Of a stretch of DNA of 14,075 nucleotides, positions 1 to 7,354 are shown piece by piece. The position numbers and the translations under genes are program-made. Position 1 is the stretch's first letter; every line of letters begins with the position of its first letter. The stretch comes from JBKEDC01 sp047971925 (GTDB lineage: Bacteria; Bacteroidota; Bacteroidia; Bacteroidales; Prolixibacteraceae). The DNA lies in contig JBKEAC010000039.1 of the NCBI GenBank assembly GCA_047971925.1, positions 1 through 14,075 on the forward strand. The letters are read 5' to 3'. The notes under the pieces are model-generated. The model made no database searches. It was not told the DNA's origin and saw only the letters and a program-made list of their open reading frames with translations.

Positions 1-161
1 ATTTTTATTTTGAAATGGTGTTTTAAGCAAACTTATTGGTCCATTTTTATTTTGAAATGATGTTTTAAGCAAACTTATTGGTCCATTTTTATTTTGAAAT
101 GATGTTTTAAGCAAACTTATTGGTCCATTTTTATTTTGAAATGGTGTTTTAAGCAAACTTA
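1..161. repeat. 42-bp tandem repeat array, three full units plus 35 bp, truncated by the window edge
   Basis: Three complete head-to-tail 42-bp units (1-42, 43-84, 85-126) are followed by a 35-bp partial unit that diverges after about 161. The units are almost identical and vary at one visible site (ggtg versus gatg). There are no spacers, so this is not a CRISPR array. The array probably continues to the left of the window. The unit length is a multiple of three. Read on the minus strand, each unit is an open 14-codon block with no stop (GPISLLKTSFQNKN). Each unit junction plus the following bases can form a small hairpin, CCATTT paired with AAATGG over an 8-nt loop. Its function is unknown. 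It may be a replication-slippage minisatellite or part of a repetitive protein tail. Confidence 0.95.
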
Positions 162-200
162 ATTAGCGACATTTTTCCGCATGAGGTAAGTTAAGCTTCA

Positions 201-244
201 ATTTATATTGTAATAAGAAGTGTTTTAGCAACGATTTTTGGTCG
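201..244. repeat. Decayed extra copy of the 42-bp repeat
   Basis: This 44-bp stretch aligns along its whole length with the 42-bp unit, allowing short indels. It keeps recognisable blocks: an AT-rich start, tgttttagcaa against tgttttaagcaa, and a ttggtcg end against ttggtcc. It lies about 40 bp beyond the end of the regular array. Read on the minus strand it keeps the SLLK core of the repeat peptide, in the same frame as the array. I infer that the array was once longer and that this copy has drifted. Confidence 0.6.
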
Positions 245-381
245 TTTAAAGGTTGATTGTTATTTATCGGATTAAAAATGCACTGATTTAATTCCGCCAA
301 CGGGTTTGTAATATATATAATATATGACGCGTGTAATGCGTTGTTACGGAACACAGGGTTGTGGTTCAGGTTTGCGTGATT

Positions 382-420
382 GCATTATCAGATTATCGCA
401 TTATCGCATTATCGCATTAA
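382..420. repeat. 8-bp mini-repeat (gcattatc)
   Basis: The octamer gcattatc occurs at 382-389, 398-405 and 406-413. A variant (agattatc) lies at 390-397 and a partial copy (gcattaa) at 414-420. It is a simple slippage-prone tandem repeat in non-coding DNA between the 42-bp array and the structured element to its right. No function can be assigned. Confidence 0.85.
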
Positions 421-431
421 CTGCTGTCTTA

Positions 432-643
432 AAGTCCTTCGGACTTGCTTTCATGCTAATGTTTGTTGATGTTTCGATTTACTTACCGTTAGGTGCGTGA
501 GGGATTGGCGCGGAAATCCTTTTGCGGAGGAACGAAGCAAAAGATTGAAGCAGAAAGCCCGACGGCATGGCGCGAGCTTGAGGGATGGAAAATGCCGGCA
601 CGCCCTGCTGTTTTTTTAAATATGTTTATTTACTTGGGCGTGC
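432..643. other. GC-richer, hairpin-rich intergenic element downstream of nhaA
   Basis: This non-coding stretch is more GC-rich than its flanks and contains several inverted repeats. AAGTCC (432-437) pairs with GGACTT (441-446). AATCCTTTTGC (515-525) pairs with GCAAAAGATT (537-546) with one bulge. CGGCAT (563-568) pairs with ATGCCG (592-597). GCACGCCC (598-605) pairs with GGGCGTGC (636-643) around a 30-nt AT-rich loop and ends just 3' of the nhaA stop. There is also an imperfect direct repeat, gcgtgagggattgg (495-508) and gcttgagggatgg (576-588). It resembles repeated intergenic elements I remember from other Bacteroidota, but I cannot confirm that here. It could act as a REP-like element, an mRNA 3' stabiliser or a diffuse terminator for nhaA. 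Confidence 0.5.
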
Positions 644-650
644 TTGTTGT

Positions 651-1829
651 TTAATTTTTGGATTTCTTTTTGTTTTTGGAGACGAATTTCAGTCCGAAAT
701 ATCCGCCAATTCCGGCAATGAGAGAACCCATGAGGATTCCAATTTTTGAGGCGTCGAGGAGCTGAGTTTGGGTGTCGGGATTGAATGAGAGTTCGGCAAT
801 GAAGAGCGACATGGTGAAACCCACGCCGCCGAGTAGGGCTGTGAAGAAGAGTTGTTGAGGGCTTGCACCAGCGGGCATTTTTGAGAATCGGAGTTTGATT
901 GCGATGAAGCAAAAGAGGCTAATTCCGAGCATTTTGCCCAGTATTAGTCCGCCGGCAATTGCGGAGGAAACGTCGAAGTGAGAAAGTTCGTTACCAAACA
1001 CAACGCCGGCATTGGCAAAGGCGAAAAGAGGCATGATGAAGAATCCCACCCATGGGTGCCAAAATTTTTCGAGTTGTTTTACAGGGAATTTTCGTTGTTT
1101 TCGCTGCATTAGCGGGATGGTGAAGGCAAGGAGCACGCCGGCAATTGTGGAGTGTATTCCTGAGATTAGGAATAGGTACCAGACGATTGTTCCGAGAGCC
1201 ATGTAGAACCAAAGGCTGTATCGTTTATAGAAGCTTAGGATTGACATGAATCCGAGGATTAGCAGTCCGTAGAGGATGTAGGCGGTGTTGATTTCGGCAC
1301 TGTAGAAAAGGGCTATTACGACGATGGCGCCGAGGTCGTCGGCAACGGCAAATGCGGTTAGAAAAACTTTTAGAGATGTGGGCACTCTGTTGCCAAGAAG
1401 TTTTATGATTCCGAGTGAGAATGCAATGTCGGTTGCCATTGGAATTGCCCATCCGCTGTTAGCGTCGGGGTGCTGATTGAGCAGTTTGAAAATGAGGATT
1501 GGGAATATAATTCCTCCGATTGCAGCAATGATTGGCAGAGTTGCTTTGTGGTAAGAGGAAAGGTTTCCAACGAATACTTCGCGTTTGATTTCGAGTCCTA
1601 CCATGAAAAAGAAAATGGCCATCAGCCAGTCGTTAATCCAGTGGTGGATGGTCATTTCGCCTAGTTTTCCAGGTAGGCAGCTGAATTTTAGGTGCAGGAA
1701 GTGGTTGTATGCTTCGTTGTGCCCGGTGTTCACAAATATTATTGTGAGCAGGGTGATGAGAAGAAGCATGATGCTAGGAAAGGTTTCGGAGTGGAGTGTT
1801 TTTTTTATTTGATTTTTAATTTTGTGCAT
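651..1829 (-). CDS. nhaA: Na+/H+ antiporter NhaA
   Basis: This is an inner-membrane sodium/proton antiporter that exports Na+ (or Li+) in exchange for protons and so maintains pH and sodium homeostasis. The 392-residue product matches the usual family length of about 390 and is a multi-pass, strongly hydrophobic protein. Family signatures are clear: MATDIAFSLGI (the Asp in ATD is residue 134), then AVADDLGAIVVIALFYS with the paired Asp 164 and 165 that bind and carry the ion. A Lys follows at about 299 in ILGKMLGI. I chose the ATG at 1829 because the residues after it (MHKIKNQIKKTLHSETFPS) look like a normal NhaA start. The open frame runs 21 codons further upstream but adds an atypical sequence. 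The C-terminus is a Lys-rich cytoplasmic tail. No strong Shine-Dalgarno sequence is visible, as expected for Bacteroidota. It stands alone, 117 bp downstream of the ATPase gene. Confidence 0.95.
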   Translation of the reverse strand: MHKIKNQIKKTLHSETFPSIMLLLITLLTIIFVNTGHNEAYNHFLHLKFSCLPGKLGEMTIHHWINDWLMAIFFFMVGLEIKREVFVGNLSSYHKATLPIIAAIGGIIFPILIFKLLNQHPDANSGWAIPMATDIAFSLGIIKLLGNRVPTSLKVFLTAFAVADDLGAIVVIALFYSAEINTAYILYGLLILGFMSILSFYKRYSLWFYMALGTIVWYLFLISGIHSTIAGVLLAFTIPLMQRKQRKFPVKQLEKFWHPWVGFFIMPLFAFANAGVVFGNELSHFDVSSAIAGGLILGKMLGISLFCFIAIKLRFSKMPAGASPQQLFFTALLGGVGFTMSLFIAELSFNPDTQTQLLDASKIGILMGSLIAGIGGYFGLKFVSKNKKKSKN

Positions 1830-1946
1830 ATAATTTGTTGAGAAGGGCGATGAATAACTATATATGGCGGAAAAATACGAACAAAAAGGCAAATGCTAAA
1901 GTGTTATGAGGATATTTTAACGAAAATATAGTTTTATGCCATTTTT

Positions 1947-3149
1947 TTACTCCAGCAACCAATCCACCACATTCTTTTTCTGAATACCGTTGATGTTCAT
2001 TTTGTCGAAATCGAGGGTGAGCAGAAATTTGGGGTAGCTATCGGGAATTTTGTCGAATGCGGAGATTTCTCGCTGGAAGGTTTTTTCATCGCTCACGGTG
2101 AATGCCACTTGGTAATATTCATAGTTGTTTTCAGCCTTCTTCACCACGAAATCAATCTCACGGTCATCATGCTTGCCCACGAAAACTTTTCCGCCACGGC
2201 GGAGCAGTTCAAAGTAAACTACATTCTCGAGCTTTCTCCCTAGGTTGGTGTCATATTTGTTTGTCCCCGTGATGTTCTTCAATCCTAAATCTACCACATA
2301 ATATTTCTCGTTGCTCGCCAGAAGTTCTTTTCCTTTGAGGTCGAAGCGTGGTGCGGGATATAATATATAAGACTGCACCAAGAAATCCAAGTATTTGCTG
2401 ATGGTGTTGTGCGAGACTTTCTTTTGTGAGTTTTGATTGAGCTGGGCTGCGATGTTTCCTGGCGAAACCAATGAACCGACAAAGTCAAACAGAAAATTCA
2501 CCATGCGATGCAAGTTTTGGGTGTTGCGCAAGTTGTGCCGTTGTGCAATGTCTTTGATGATGACGGTGTCATAGATAGATTGAAGGTAATTATTTACCAT
2601 GTCGCTGTTTGTTTTCGAGATGGTGACAGCTTCAGGGAAACAACTCTCATTGAGGTATGTCCGAAACAAGCGGTCGGTGCTTTGTTCTTCTGGAAAGGAG
2701 AGTGTATATTCTTTGAAAGAATAGGGGTGCAAATTGATGGCGATATATCGACCTGTGAGCAAGGTGGCTAGTTCGCTGGAAAGTAAGTAGGCATTTGAAC
2801 CGGTGATGTAGAGGTCGATGTTTTTTTTGGTGAAAAGGCTATTGACAAGTTTTTCAAAATGATTGATTAGTTGAACTTCATCGAGAAAGATGTAGTAGTT
2901 TTCTTCGGGTTTGATTTCTTGCGTGATCTCATCATATAGATTCTCCCACGATGAAAGATGGAGGTTTTCTCGTTCTTCAAAATTGAAGGACTTGATGTTT
3001 TCCGCAGCGATGCCTGTTTCTAATAATTCCTCGCGGAATGCTTGCAATAGGGTCGATTTTCCACAACGACGAATGCCTGTAATAACCTTGATTAAATTCA
3101 GGTTCTTGAGCTGCCGAAGTTTGGCTAGATATATTTCTCGTTTAATCAT
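1947..3149 (-). CDS. AAA-family ATPase with C-terminal DUF4143 domain
   Basis: This is a 400-residue ATPase of the large family that pairs an N-terminal AAA domain with DUF4143. The role of the family is not well established. With the start at 3149, Walker A is GIRRCGKST (25-33), Walker B lies in YYIFLDEVQ (85-93) and a sensor-like ITGSNA follows (115-120). The C-terminal domain has LENVVYFELLRRGG near 307-320, then REIDFVV (330-336) and YYQV (345-348). This is the usual degenerate PD-(D/E)XK-like pattern of DUF4143. The frame can start at a TTG (3167), but that codon lies inside a predicted promoter box. The ATG at 3149 gives the normal family start (MIKREIYLAKL). The gene stands alone between nhaA and lpdA, and two palindromes lie upstream. 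In Bacteroidota such genes are often scattered singletons, and I infer accessory or mobile behaviour. Confidence 0.9.
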   Translation of the reverse strand: MIKREIYLAKLRQLKNLNLIKVITGIRRCGKSTLLQAFREELLETGIAAENIKSFNFEERENLHLSSWENLYDEITQEIKPEENYYIFLDEVQLINHFEKLVNSLFTKKNIDLYITGSNAYLLSSELATLLTGRYIAINLHPYSFKEYTLSFPEEQSTDRLFRTYLNESCFPEAVTISKTNSDMVNNYLQSIYDTVIIKDIAQRHNLRNTQNLHRMVNFLFDFVGSLVSPGNIAAQLNQNSQKKVSHNTISKYLDFLVQSYILYPAPRFDLKGKELLASNEKYYVVDLGLKNITGTNKYDTNLGRKLENVVYFELLRRGGKVFVGKHDDREIDFVVKKAENNYEYYQVAFTVSDEKTFQREISAFDKIPDSYPKFLLTLDFDKMNINGIQKKNVVDWLLE

Positions 3150-3164
3150 CTTTCTTATTTTTGT

Positions 3165-3195
3165 CAAAGGTAATTCCTTATTGACAAAAAACCAA
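3165..3195 (-). promoter_or_regulatory. Predicted Bacteroidota-type promoter of the DUF4143 ATPase gene
   Basis: On the minus strand a perfect TAnnTTTG -7 box (TACCTTTG) lies at 3165-3172. A TTG at 3193-3195, 20 bp upstream, could be the -33 element, though it is only a partial match. Transcription would start near 3155-3160, leaving a very short leader before the ATG at 3149. The -33 side overlaps the inner part of the palindrome at 3176-3221, so a protein bound to that palindrome could repress the gene. This is a prediction from the consensus only. Confidence 0.4.
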
Positions 3196-3221
3196 GAAAT
3201 CGACCTTTTTTGTCAATAAGG
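3176..3221. repeat. 16-bp perfect inverted repeat upstream of the ATPase gene
   Basis: CCTTATTGACAAAAAA (3176-3191) is perfectly complemented by TTTTTTGTCAATAAGG (3206-3221) around a 14-nt spacer. A third, partial arm, TTTTTGTCAA (3158-3167), lies closer to the start codon and can pair with TTGACAAAAA (3181-3190). Two mutually exclusive hairpins are therefore possible just 5' of the gene. The element overlaps the predicted promoter. An operator, attenuator or miniature mobile element are all possible; the sequence alone does not decide. Confidence 0.85.
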
Positions 3222-3331
3222 ATTTTTTGATCGTTTTAGATGGAATGATAAGTAAATAAGTGTGGTGTTTTTAAATGCTTGAAATAAGTATATTTAAATT
3301 ATTTATTCCCATGCATGCTTAACGATAACTT

Positions 3332-3375
3332 CTTATTGACAAAAAATGCCCAAATGACCATTTTTTGTCAATAAG
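3332..3375. repeat. Second copy of the palindrome, 17-bp perfect arms
   Basis: CTTATTGACAAAAAATG (3332-3348) is perfectly complemented by CATTTTTTGTCAATAAG (3359-3375) around a 10-nt spacer. The arms share the 15-bp core CTTATTGACAAAAAA with the palindrome at 3176-3221, but the spacer is unrelated. The two copies are separated by about 110 bp of AT-rich DNA with no credible gene. Conserved arms with unrelated spacers suggest selection on the arms, as protein sites or as hairpin stems. Confidence 0.85.
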
Positions 3376-3389
3376 GAAATTTTAAGTAT

Positions 3390-3420
3390 AAAAAAAGCAT
3401 CGTTTCCGATGCTTTTTTTT
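3390..3420 (-). terminator. Intrinsic terminator of lpdA, bidirectional by symmetry
   Basis: AAAAAAGCATCG (3391-3402) pairs with CGATGCTTTTTT around the loop tttc (3403-3406). This gives a strong stem with a poly-T run in either direction. It lies about 40 bp beyond the lpdA stop codon and separates lpdA from the palindromes and the ATPase gene. Confidence 0.9.
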
Positions 3421-3458
3421 CTATTTGCCATTAGGCTTTAAGGTGGAGTTTTTAGCTC

Positions 3459-4850
3459 TTAAATGTGTATCACTTCATCGTAAGCAGCTGCGGCAGCTTC
3501 CATGATTGCTTCGCTCATGGTTGGGTGAGGATGAATTGTTTTAATCAGTTCATGACCGGTGATTTCTAGTTTTCTTGCGATGACCATGCTTGAAATCATT
3601 TCAGTTACATTGCCCCCCACCATGTGAGCGCCAAGCAATTCGCCATATTTGGCATCGAACACCAATTTCACAAAACCGTCTTTTTCGCCAGCGGCACTAG
3701 CTTTTCCTGAAGCAGAGTAGGGGAATTTTCCAATTTTCACTTCATGTCCGGCCTCAATAGCTTTGGCTTCGGTTAATCCCACCGATGAAACTTCGGGCAT
3801 GGTGTAGGTGCAACCAGGGATGTTGGTGTAGTCGATTGGAGCAGGATTTTGTCCGGCGATTTTCTCCACACAGCAAATTCCTTCTGCCGATGCCACGTGT
3901 GCCAATGCTGGTCCGTGCACAATGTCGCCAATGGCATAAATGCCTTCCATGTTGGTTTTGTAGTAGTCGTCGACCACAATTTTCGAGCCTTTCGTTTCAA
4001 TGCCCAATTCTTCTAATCCAATTCCTTCAATGTTGGTTTGTACTCCCACAGCCGAAAGCACAATTTCTGCTTCGATGGTTTCGGTTCCTTTTTTTGTTTG
4101 AATTTTCACTTTGCACAGTTCACCTGAAGTGTCAACCGATTCAACCGAGGCATCGGTCATGACTTTCATTTTGATTTTTTTGAACGATCGAGCCAGTGTT
4201 TGGGAAACTTCCACATCTTCGTTTGGCACAATGTTTGGCAGATATTCTACAAGAGTAACCTCAGTTCCGATTGATTGGTAGAAGTAAGCAAATTCACTAC
4301 CAATGGCACCCGAACCAACTACAACCATTGATTTTGGTTGCTTGCTTAGCGTCATGGCTTGTCGATAGCCGATGATTTTATTTCCATCTTGAGGTAAGTT
4401 TGGCAGCGACCGCGAGCGAGCACCAGTTGCTAAGATGATGTGTTTAGCCTCAATGATTGATTTTTCGCCTTGCTCATTGCTTACTTCCACTTTTCCTTTG
4501 GCAATTAGTTTTCCGAATCCAGAAATGATTTCAATGTTGTTCTTTTTAAATAGGAATTGAATTCCTTTGCTCATGCCTTCAGCTACTCCACGACTGCGTG
4601 CCACCATGGCTTCGAAATCGGGCGAAACTGTACCCTCGATTTTCACGCCATAGTTTTCAGCGTGCAAGGCATAGTTATAGGCTTGTGCGCTTTTAAGGAG
4701 AGATTTAGTTGGAATGCACCCCCAGTTTAAGCAGATTCCCCCTAAGTTTTCTTTTTCAACAACAGCAACTTTGAATCCTAATTGAGCTGCTCTGATGGCA
4801 GCTACATATCCTCCGGGACCGCTGCCAATTATTAAAATGTCGTAATTCAT
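3459..4850 (-). CDS. lpdA: Dihydrolipoyl dehydrogenase (E3)
   Basis: This is the E3 flavoenzyme that reoxidises dihydrolipoamide with NAD+ in the pyruvate and 2-oxoacid dehydrogenase complexes and in the glycine cleavage system, in the cytoplasm. The 463-residue length is typical. The FAD-binding GSGPGGYVAAIRAAQLG is at 9-25. The redox disulfide is in GGICLNWGCIPTK (Cys40, Cys45). The NAD-binding GSGAIGSEFA is at 179-188, and the second FAD motif YAIGDIVHGPALAHVASAEG is near 305-324. The C-terminal catalytic motif is HPHPTMSE, with His442 and Glu447 as the acid-base pair. The start ATG is directly followed by the FAD fold. None of the genes for the partner E1 and E2 subunits is in this window, and it appears to be transcribed alone, ending in a strong terminator. 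Confidence 0.97.
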   Translation of the reverse strand: MNYDILIIGSGPGGYVAAIRAAQLGFKVAVVEKENLGGICLNWGCIPTKSLLKSAQAYNYALHAENYGVKIEGTVSPDFEAMVARSRGVAEGMSKGIQFLFKKNNIEIISGFGKLIAKGKVEVSNEQGEKSIIEAKHIILATGARSRSLPNLPQDGNKIIGYRQAMTLSKQPKSMVVVGSGAIGSEFAYFYQSIGTEVTLVEYLPNIVPNEDVEVSQTLARSFKKIKMKVMTDASVESVDTSGELCKVKIQTKKGTETIEAEIVLSAVGVQTNIEGIGLEELGIETKGSKIVVDDYYKTNMEGIYAIGDIVHGPALAHVASAEGICCVEKIAGQNPAPIDYTNIPGCTYTMPEVSSVGLTEAKAIEAGHEVKIGKFPYSASGKASAAGEKDGFVKLVFDAKYGELLGAHMVGGNVTEMISSMVIARKLEITGHELIKTIHPHPTMSEAIMEAAAAAYDEVIHI

Positions 4851-5045
4851 ATGCTTGTATTTTCAGTTCACTATGCTTGTTCGCAAGAATAATCAAAGTT
4901 GAACTAGTTTGTAAATGTTTTTTTCATTTGCTAACAACTTTTTGAGTTGTGCGATTTGTTTTGCCAATCTAAGCATTCTGTGTTGCGAAAGTTCAGTGCT
5001 TTATGGCTTGTTTCATTAGTTCAAACATTGCTGCTTGAAAAAAGT
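4851..5045. other. Intergenic region upstream of lpdA
   Basis: This AT-rich stretch has no credible gene. It must contain the lpdA promoter, because the upstream operon ends in a strong terminator, but I find only a partial -7-like match (CAACTTTG on the minus strand) with no good -33 partner. A small stem, ACAACT (4934-4939) with AGTTGT (4945-4950) over a 5-nt loop, may lie in the lpdA leader. Confidence 0.4.
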
Positions 5046-5080
5046 TTATCCCCTCTTGTGGGGAATACAAGAGGGGATAA
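5046..5080 (-). terminator. Intrinsic terminator of the meaB-tlpA operon
   Basis: TTATCCCCTCTTGT (5046-5059) is perfectly complementary to ACAAGAGGGGATAA (5067-5080), with the 7-nt loop ggggaat. Read on the minus strand, the stem lies 6 bp after the stop codon of the thioredoxin-like gene. It is followed by AAACTTTTTTC, a good T tract. Confidence 0.93.
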
Positions 5081-5086
5081 GTAATA

Positions 5087-6220
5087 TTAGTTTAGTAGCT
5101 CAGCTAATTTTTTCTCAAGTTCTTCTCCACGAAGGTTTTTTGCAACAATAATGCCATTAGGGTCGATTAAGAAAGAGGCAGGAATTCCTTTCACGGCATA
5201 AAGTTTAGCAACATCGCTATTCCAGAATTTCAAGTCAGAAACGTGCGTCCAAGGTAAACCATCTTTAGCAATGGCTTCTTCCCATTTTGCTTTATCTTTA
5301 TCGAGAGAAACTGCTAAGATGTCGAAGTTTTTCGATTTGAATTTGTTGTAGGCAGCAAGCACATTGGGGTTTTCCTTTCTACAAGGACCACACCATGATG
5401 CCCAGAAGTCAAGTAGAACATATTTTCCGCGGAATTGGCTAAGGCTCACATTTGTTCCATCGGGAGTTGGTAGTGTGAAATCGGGAGCTTCTTTACCTTC
5501 CGATACCGCTTCAAGAGCTAGTTCTTGATCTTTTTTTGCTTGCAATTTTTCTTGCAATTCAGGATAATAAGGGTTGTTAGTAATGGCATTTCCATCAAGT
5601 TTCGACACTAACGAATCGAGTTCGCTAGCTTGCAAGTGGTTTGCAAGTTGAGCGTGAAGTATGAATGTAGCCACAACAGAGTTGTGATGTTCTTTCACAT
5701 AGTTTTTTGAGAAGAAGATGAAGTTTTCTTGAGTAGCTTCAGCATTTGCGCGAATTTCATCTTGTTTTTCTTGATTGTTGATGATTTGAGCAGCTTGGAA
5801 ATCGCTGTTGTATTTTTGCATTTCAGCTTGCAGCTTGTTCATTTCATCTAAATAGACGTTAAATGCATTTGTAGTTTCCGATCCGCTAACTTTACTGGTC
5901 GACATGTTTAAGCTATCGGCATAAGCAGTAATTTTGAACGATGCTGGTTCAATTAGAAACTGTGCGAAATATTGCTTGTCGTTGAATCGAAGAGCCACAA
6001 GCTGCACGGTGTCGGTTTGCGCAGTTTTGAATTTAAACTCGCCTTTTACCACTTGGGTAGAATCGATAACTTCCACGCTTCTTCCCACAGGTTTCACAAG
6101 GAATACCATGCCCGAATCGGCATTGGCGATTGTTCCGCTAATGTTATAAGCGTTTTTTGGTTGGCATGCTGATGCTAAAGTAATGAGAGCAAGCATGAAT
6201 AAAGAGTAAAATCTTTTCAT
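5087..6220 (-). CDS. TlpA-like thiol-disulfide oxidoreductase lipoprotein (DUF4369 plus thioredoxin domain)
   Basis: This 377-residue protein is predicted to be exported and lipid-anchored. It begins with a short basic and hydrophobic signal peptide ending in a lipobox (LASAC, lipidated Cys19). Residues from about 25 to 115 form a beta-rich DUF4369-type domain, and about 120-235 are mostly helical and charged. From about 242 an AhpC/TSA-thioredoxin domain follows (APDFTLPTPDG), with the redox motif WCGPC (Cys277, Cys280) and the cis-proline motif GIPASF (Pro347). It probably reduces or isomerises disulfides in the periplasm or at the outer membrane; Bacteroidota carry many such paralogues and the substrate cannot be told. 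The start is only 6 bp after the meaB stop, so the two are co-transcribed and possibly translationally coupled. A strong terminator follows. Confidence 0.92.
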   Translation of the reverse strand: MKRFYSLFMLALITLASACQPKNAYNISGTIANADSGMVFLVKPVGRSVEVIDSTQVVKGEFKFKTAQTDTVQLVALRFNDKQYFAQFLIEPASFKITAYADSLNMSTSKVSGSETTNAFNVYLDEMNKLQAEMQKYNSDFQAAQIINNQEKQDEIRANAEATQENFIFFSKNYVKEHHNSVVATFILHAQLANHLQASELDSLVSKLDGNAITNNPYYPELQEKLQAKKDQELALEAVSEGKEAPDFTLPTPDGTNVSLSQFRGKYVLLDFWASWCGPCRKENPNVLAAYNKFKSKNFDILAVSLDKDKAKWEEAIAKDGLPWTHVSDLKFWNSDVAKLYAVKGIPASFLIDPNGIIVAKNLRGEELEKKLAELLN

Positions 6221-6226
6221 TTTAAA

Positions 6227-7354
6227 TTAATCCTTTTGAGTTTGATAATATGTATCTAATAATTGTTTTGCGGCAATAAATGAGCTCACTTCGTCGTTAA
6301 GTACTTGAAGTTCTTTCTTTGCAATGATGTTTTTAATTGTTTGGTTTTGGTAGAAGCTAGCTCGCAATTGTTCGTTGATTGTTTCATACATCCAATATTT
6401 AGCTTGCTCACTTCGGCGGTGTTGAAAGTAATTATTTTCATTGGTGAATGCCATGTAGTTTTTTGCTGTTTTCCAAATTTCGGCAATTCCGGTTCCTTTA
6501 TATGCCGAGCTAGTAAGCACCTGAGGTTTCCATCCTGAATCGCTAGTTGGGAATAGGTGCAATGCGTTCATGTATTGCACACGAGCCAGTTCGGCACGTT
6601 CAATGTTGTCGCCATCGGCTTTGTTTATAGAAATAGCATCGGCCATTTCCATTATTCCTCTTTTTATTCCTTGTAGTTCATCGCCGGCACCCGACAGCAT
6701 GAGCAGCAAGAAGAAATCGACCATGGAGTGCACGGCGGTTTCGCTTTGTCCCACGCCCACGGTTTCAATGAAAATAACATCAAATCCGGCGGCTTCACAA
6801 AGAATGATTGTTTCGCGTGTTTTTCGTGCCACACCTCCTAATGATCCTGCCGATGGCGAAGGACGAATGTAGGCGTTGGGGTTGTTGCATAGTTCTTCCA
6901 TGCGTGTTTTGTCGCCCAATATACTTCCTTTTGTTCGTTCGCTACTGGGGTCAATGGCTAGCACGGCGAGTTTATGACCTTGTTCTGTTACATGCTTTCC
7001 GAGTGTTTCAATGGTTGTGCTTTTTCCCACACCGGGAACCCCTGTAATTCCAATTCTGATTGATTTTCCACTGTGAGGCAGGCATCGTTCGATGATTTGT
7101 TGTGCAAGGTCGTAGTGTTCTCTTTTCGAGCTTTCAACAAGTGTAACGGCTTGGCTCAAAATAGTTCGGTCGCCCGATAAAATGCCATCGACATATTGCT
7201 CTAAAGTGAGAGCTTGGCGTTTCTTGTGTTGCAGAAATCGAGCAATGGCATTATCGTCATATGATTTTGGTTGCTCGATACCGTTGTTAACAGTCAGCCC
7301 TTTATATTCTTCATCATTTTCCACATGATGGTGGTTGTCGTGATGTTCGCTCAT
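6227..7354 (-). CDS. meaB: Methylmalonyl-CoA mutase-associated GTPase MeaB (ArgK/LAO family)
   Basis: This is a G3E-family GTPase that loads and protects the adenosylcobalamin cofactor of methylmalonyl-CoA mutase in the cytoplasm. GTPase motifs are in order: P-loop GVPGVGKST (105-113), AIDPSS (133-138), the Walker B/G3 segment ETVGVGQSE (197-205), the guanine-specificity motif NKAD (244-247) and the G5-like SSAYKGTG (282-289). At 375 residues it is longer than many MeaB proteins, as I remember them, because of an N-terminal extension of about 45 residues. That extension holds a His cluster (His4, 5, 8, 9 and 10) followed by an acidic stretch. The mutase subunits are not in the window. It leads a two-gene operon with the thioredoxin-like lipoprotein. 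No convincing promoter box was found upstream. Confidence 0.95.
   Translation of the reverse strand: MSEHHDNHHHVENDEEYKGLTVNNGIEQPKSYDDNAIARFLQHKKRQALTLEQYVDGILSGDRTILSQAVTLVESSKREHYDLAQQIIERCLPHSGKSIRIGITGVPGVGKSTTIETLGKHVTEQGHKLAVLAIDPSSERTKGSILGDKTRMEELCNNPNAYIRPSPSAGSLGGVARKTRETIILCEAAGFDVIFIETVGVGQSETAVHSMVDFFLLLMLSGAGDELQGIKRGIMEMADAISINKADGDNIERAELARVQYMNALHLFPTSDSGWKPQVLTSSAYKGTGIAEIWKTAKNYMAFTNENNYFQHRRSEQAKYWMYETINEQLRASFYQNQTIKNIIAKKELQVLNDEVSSFIAAKQLLDTYYQTQKD

Noticed and set aside
1..161. Possible CRISPR array
   Set aside because: The units are contiguous 42-bp tandem copies with no variable spacers, and no cas-like gene is nearby.
163..354. 63-codon minus-strand frame as a gene
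   Set aside because: It has no recognisable domain, lies in repeat-derived AT-rich DNA, and part of it is a decayed copy of the 42-bp unit. I treat it as repeat remnant, not as a gene.
1830..1892. Longer nhaA start at 1892
   Set aside because: The added 21 residues (Ser/Tyr/Phe-rich) do not match the family start. The ATG at 1829 begins a typical NhaA N-terminus.
1912..1929. Small AT hairpin after the ATPase gene as a terminator
   Set aside because: ATATTTT pairs with AAAATAT, but there is no GC in the stem and no T tract follows on the minus strand. It is probably chance in AT-rich DNA.
3150..3167. TTG start of the ATPase gene at 3167
   Set aside because: The codon lies within the predicted TAnnTTTG promoter box and a repeat arm. 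The ATG at 3149 gives the standard family N-terminus.
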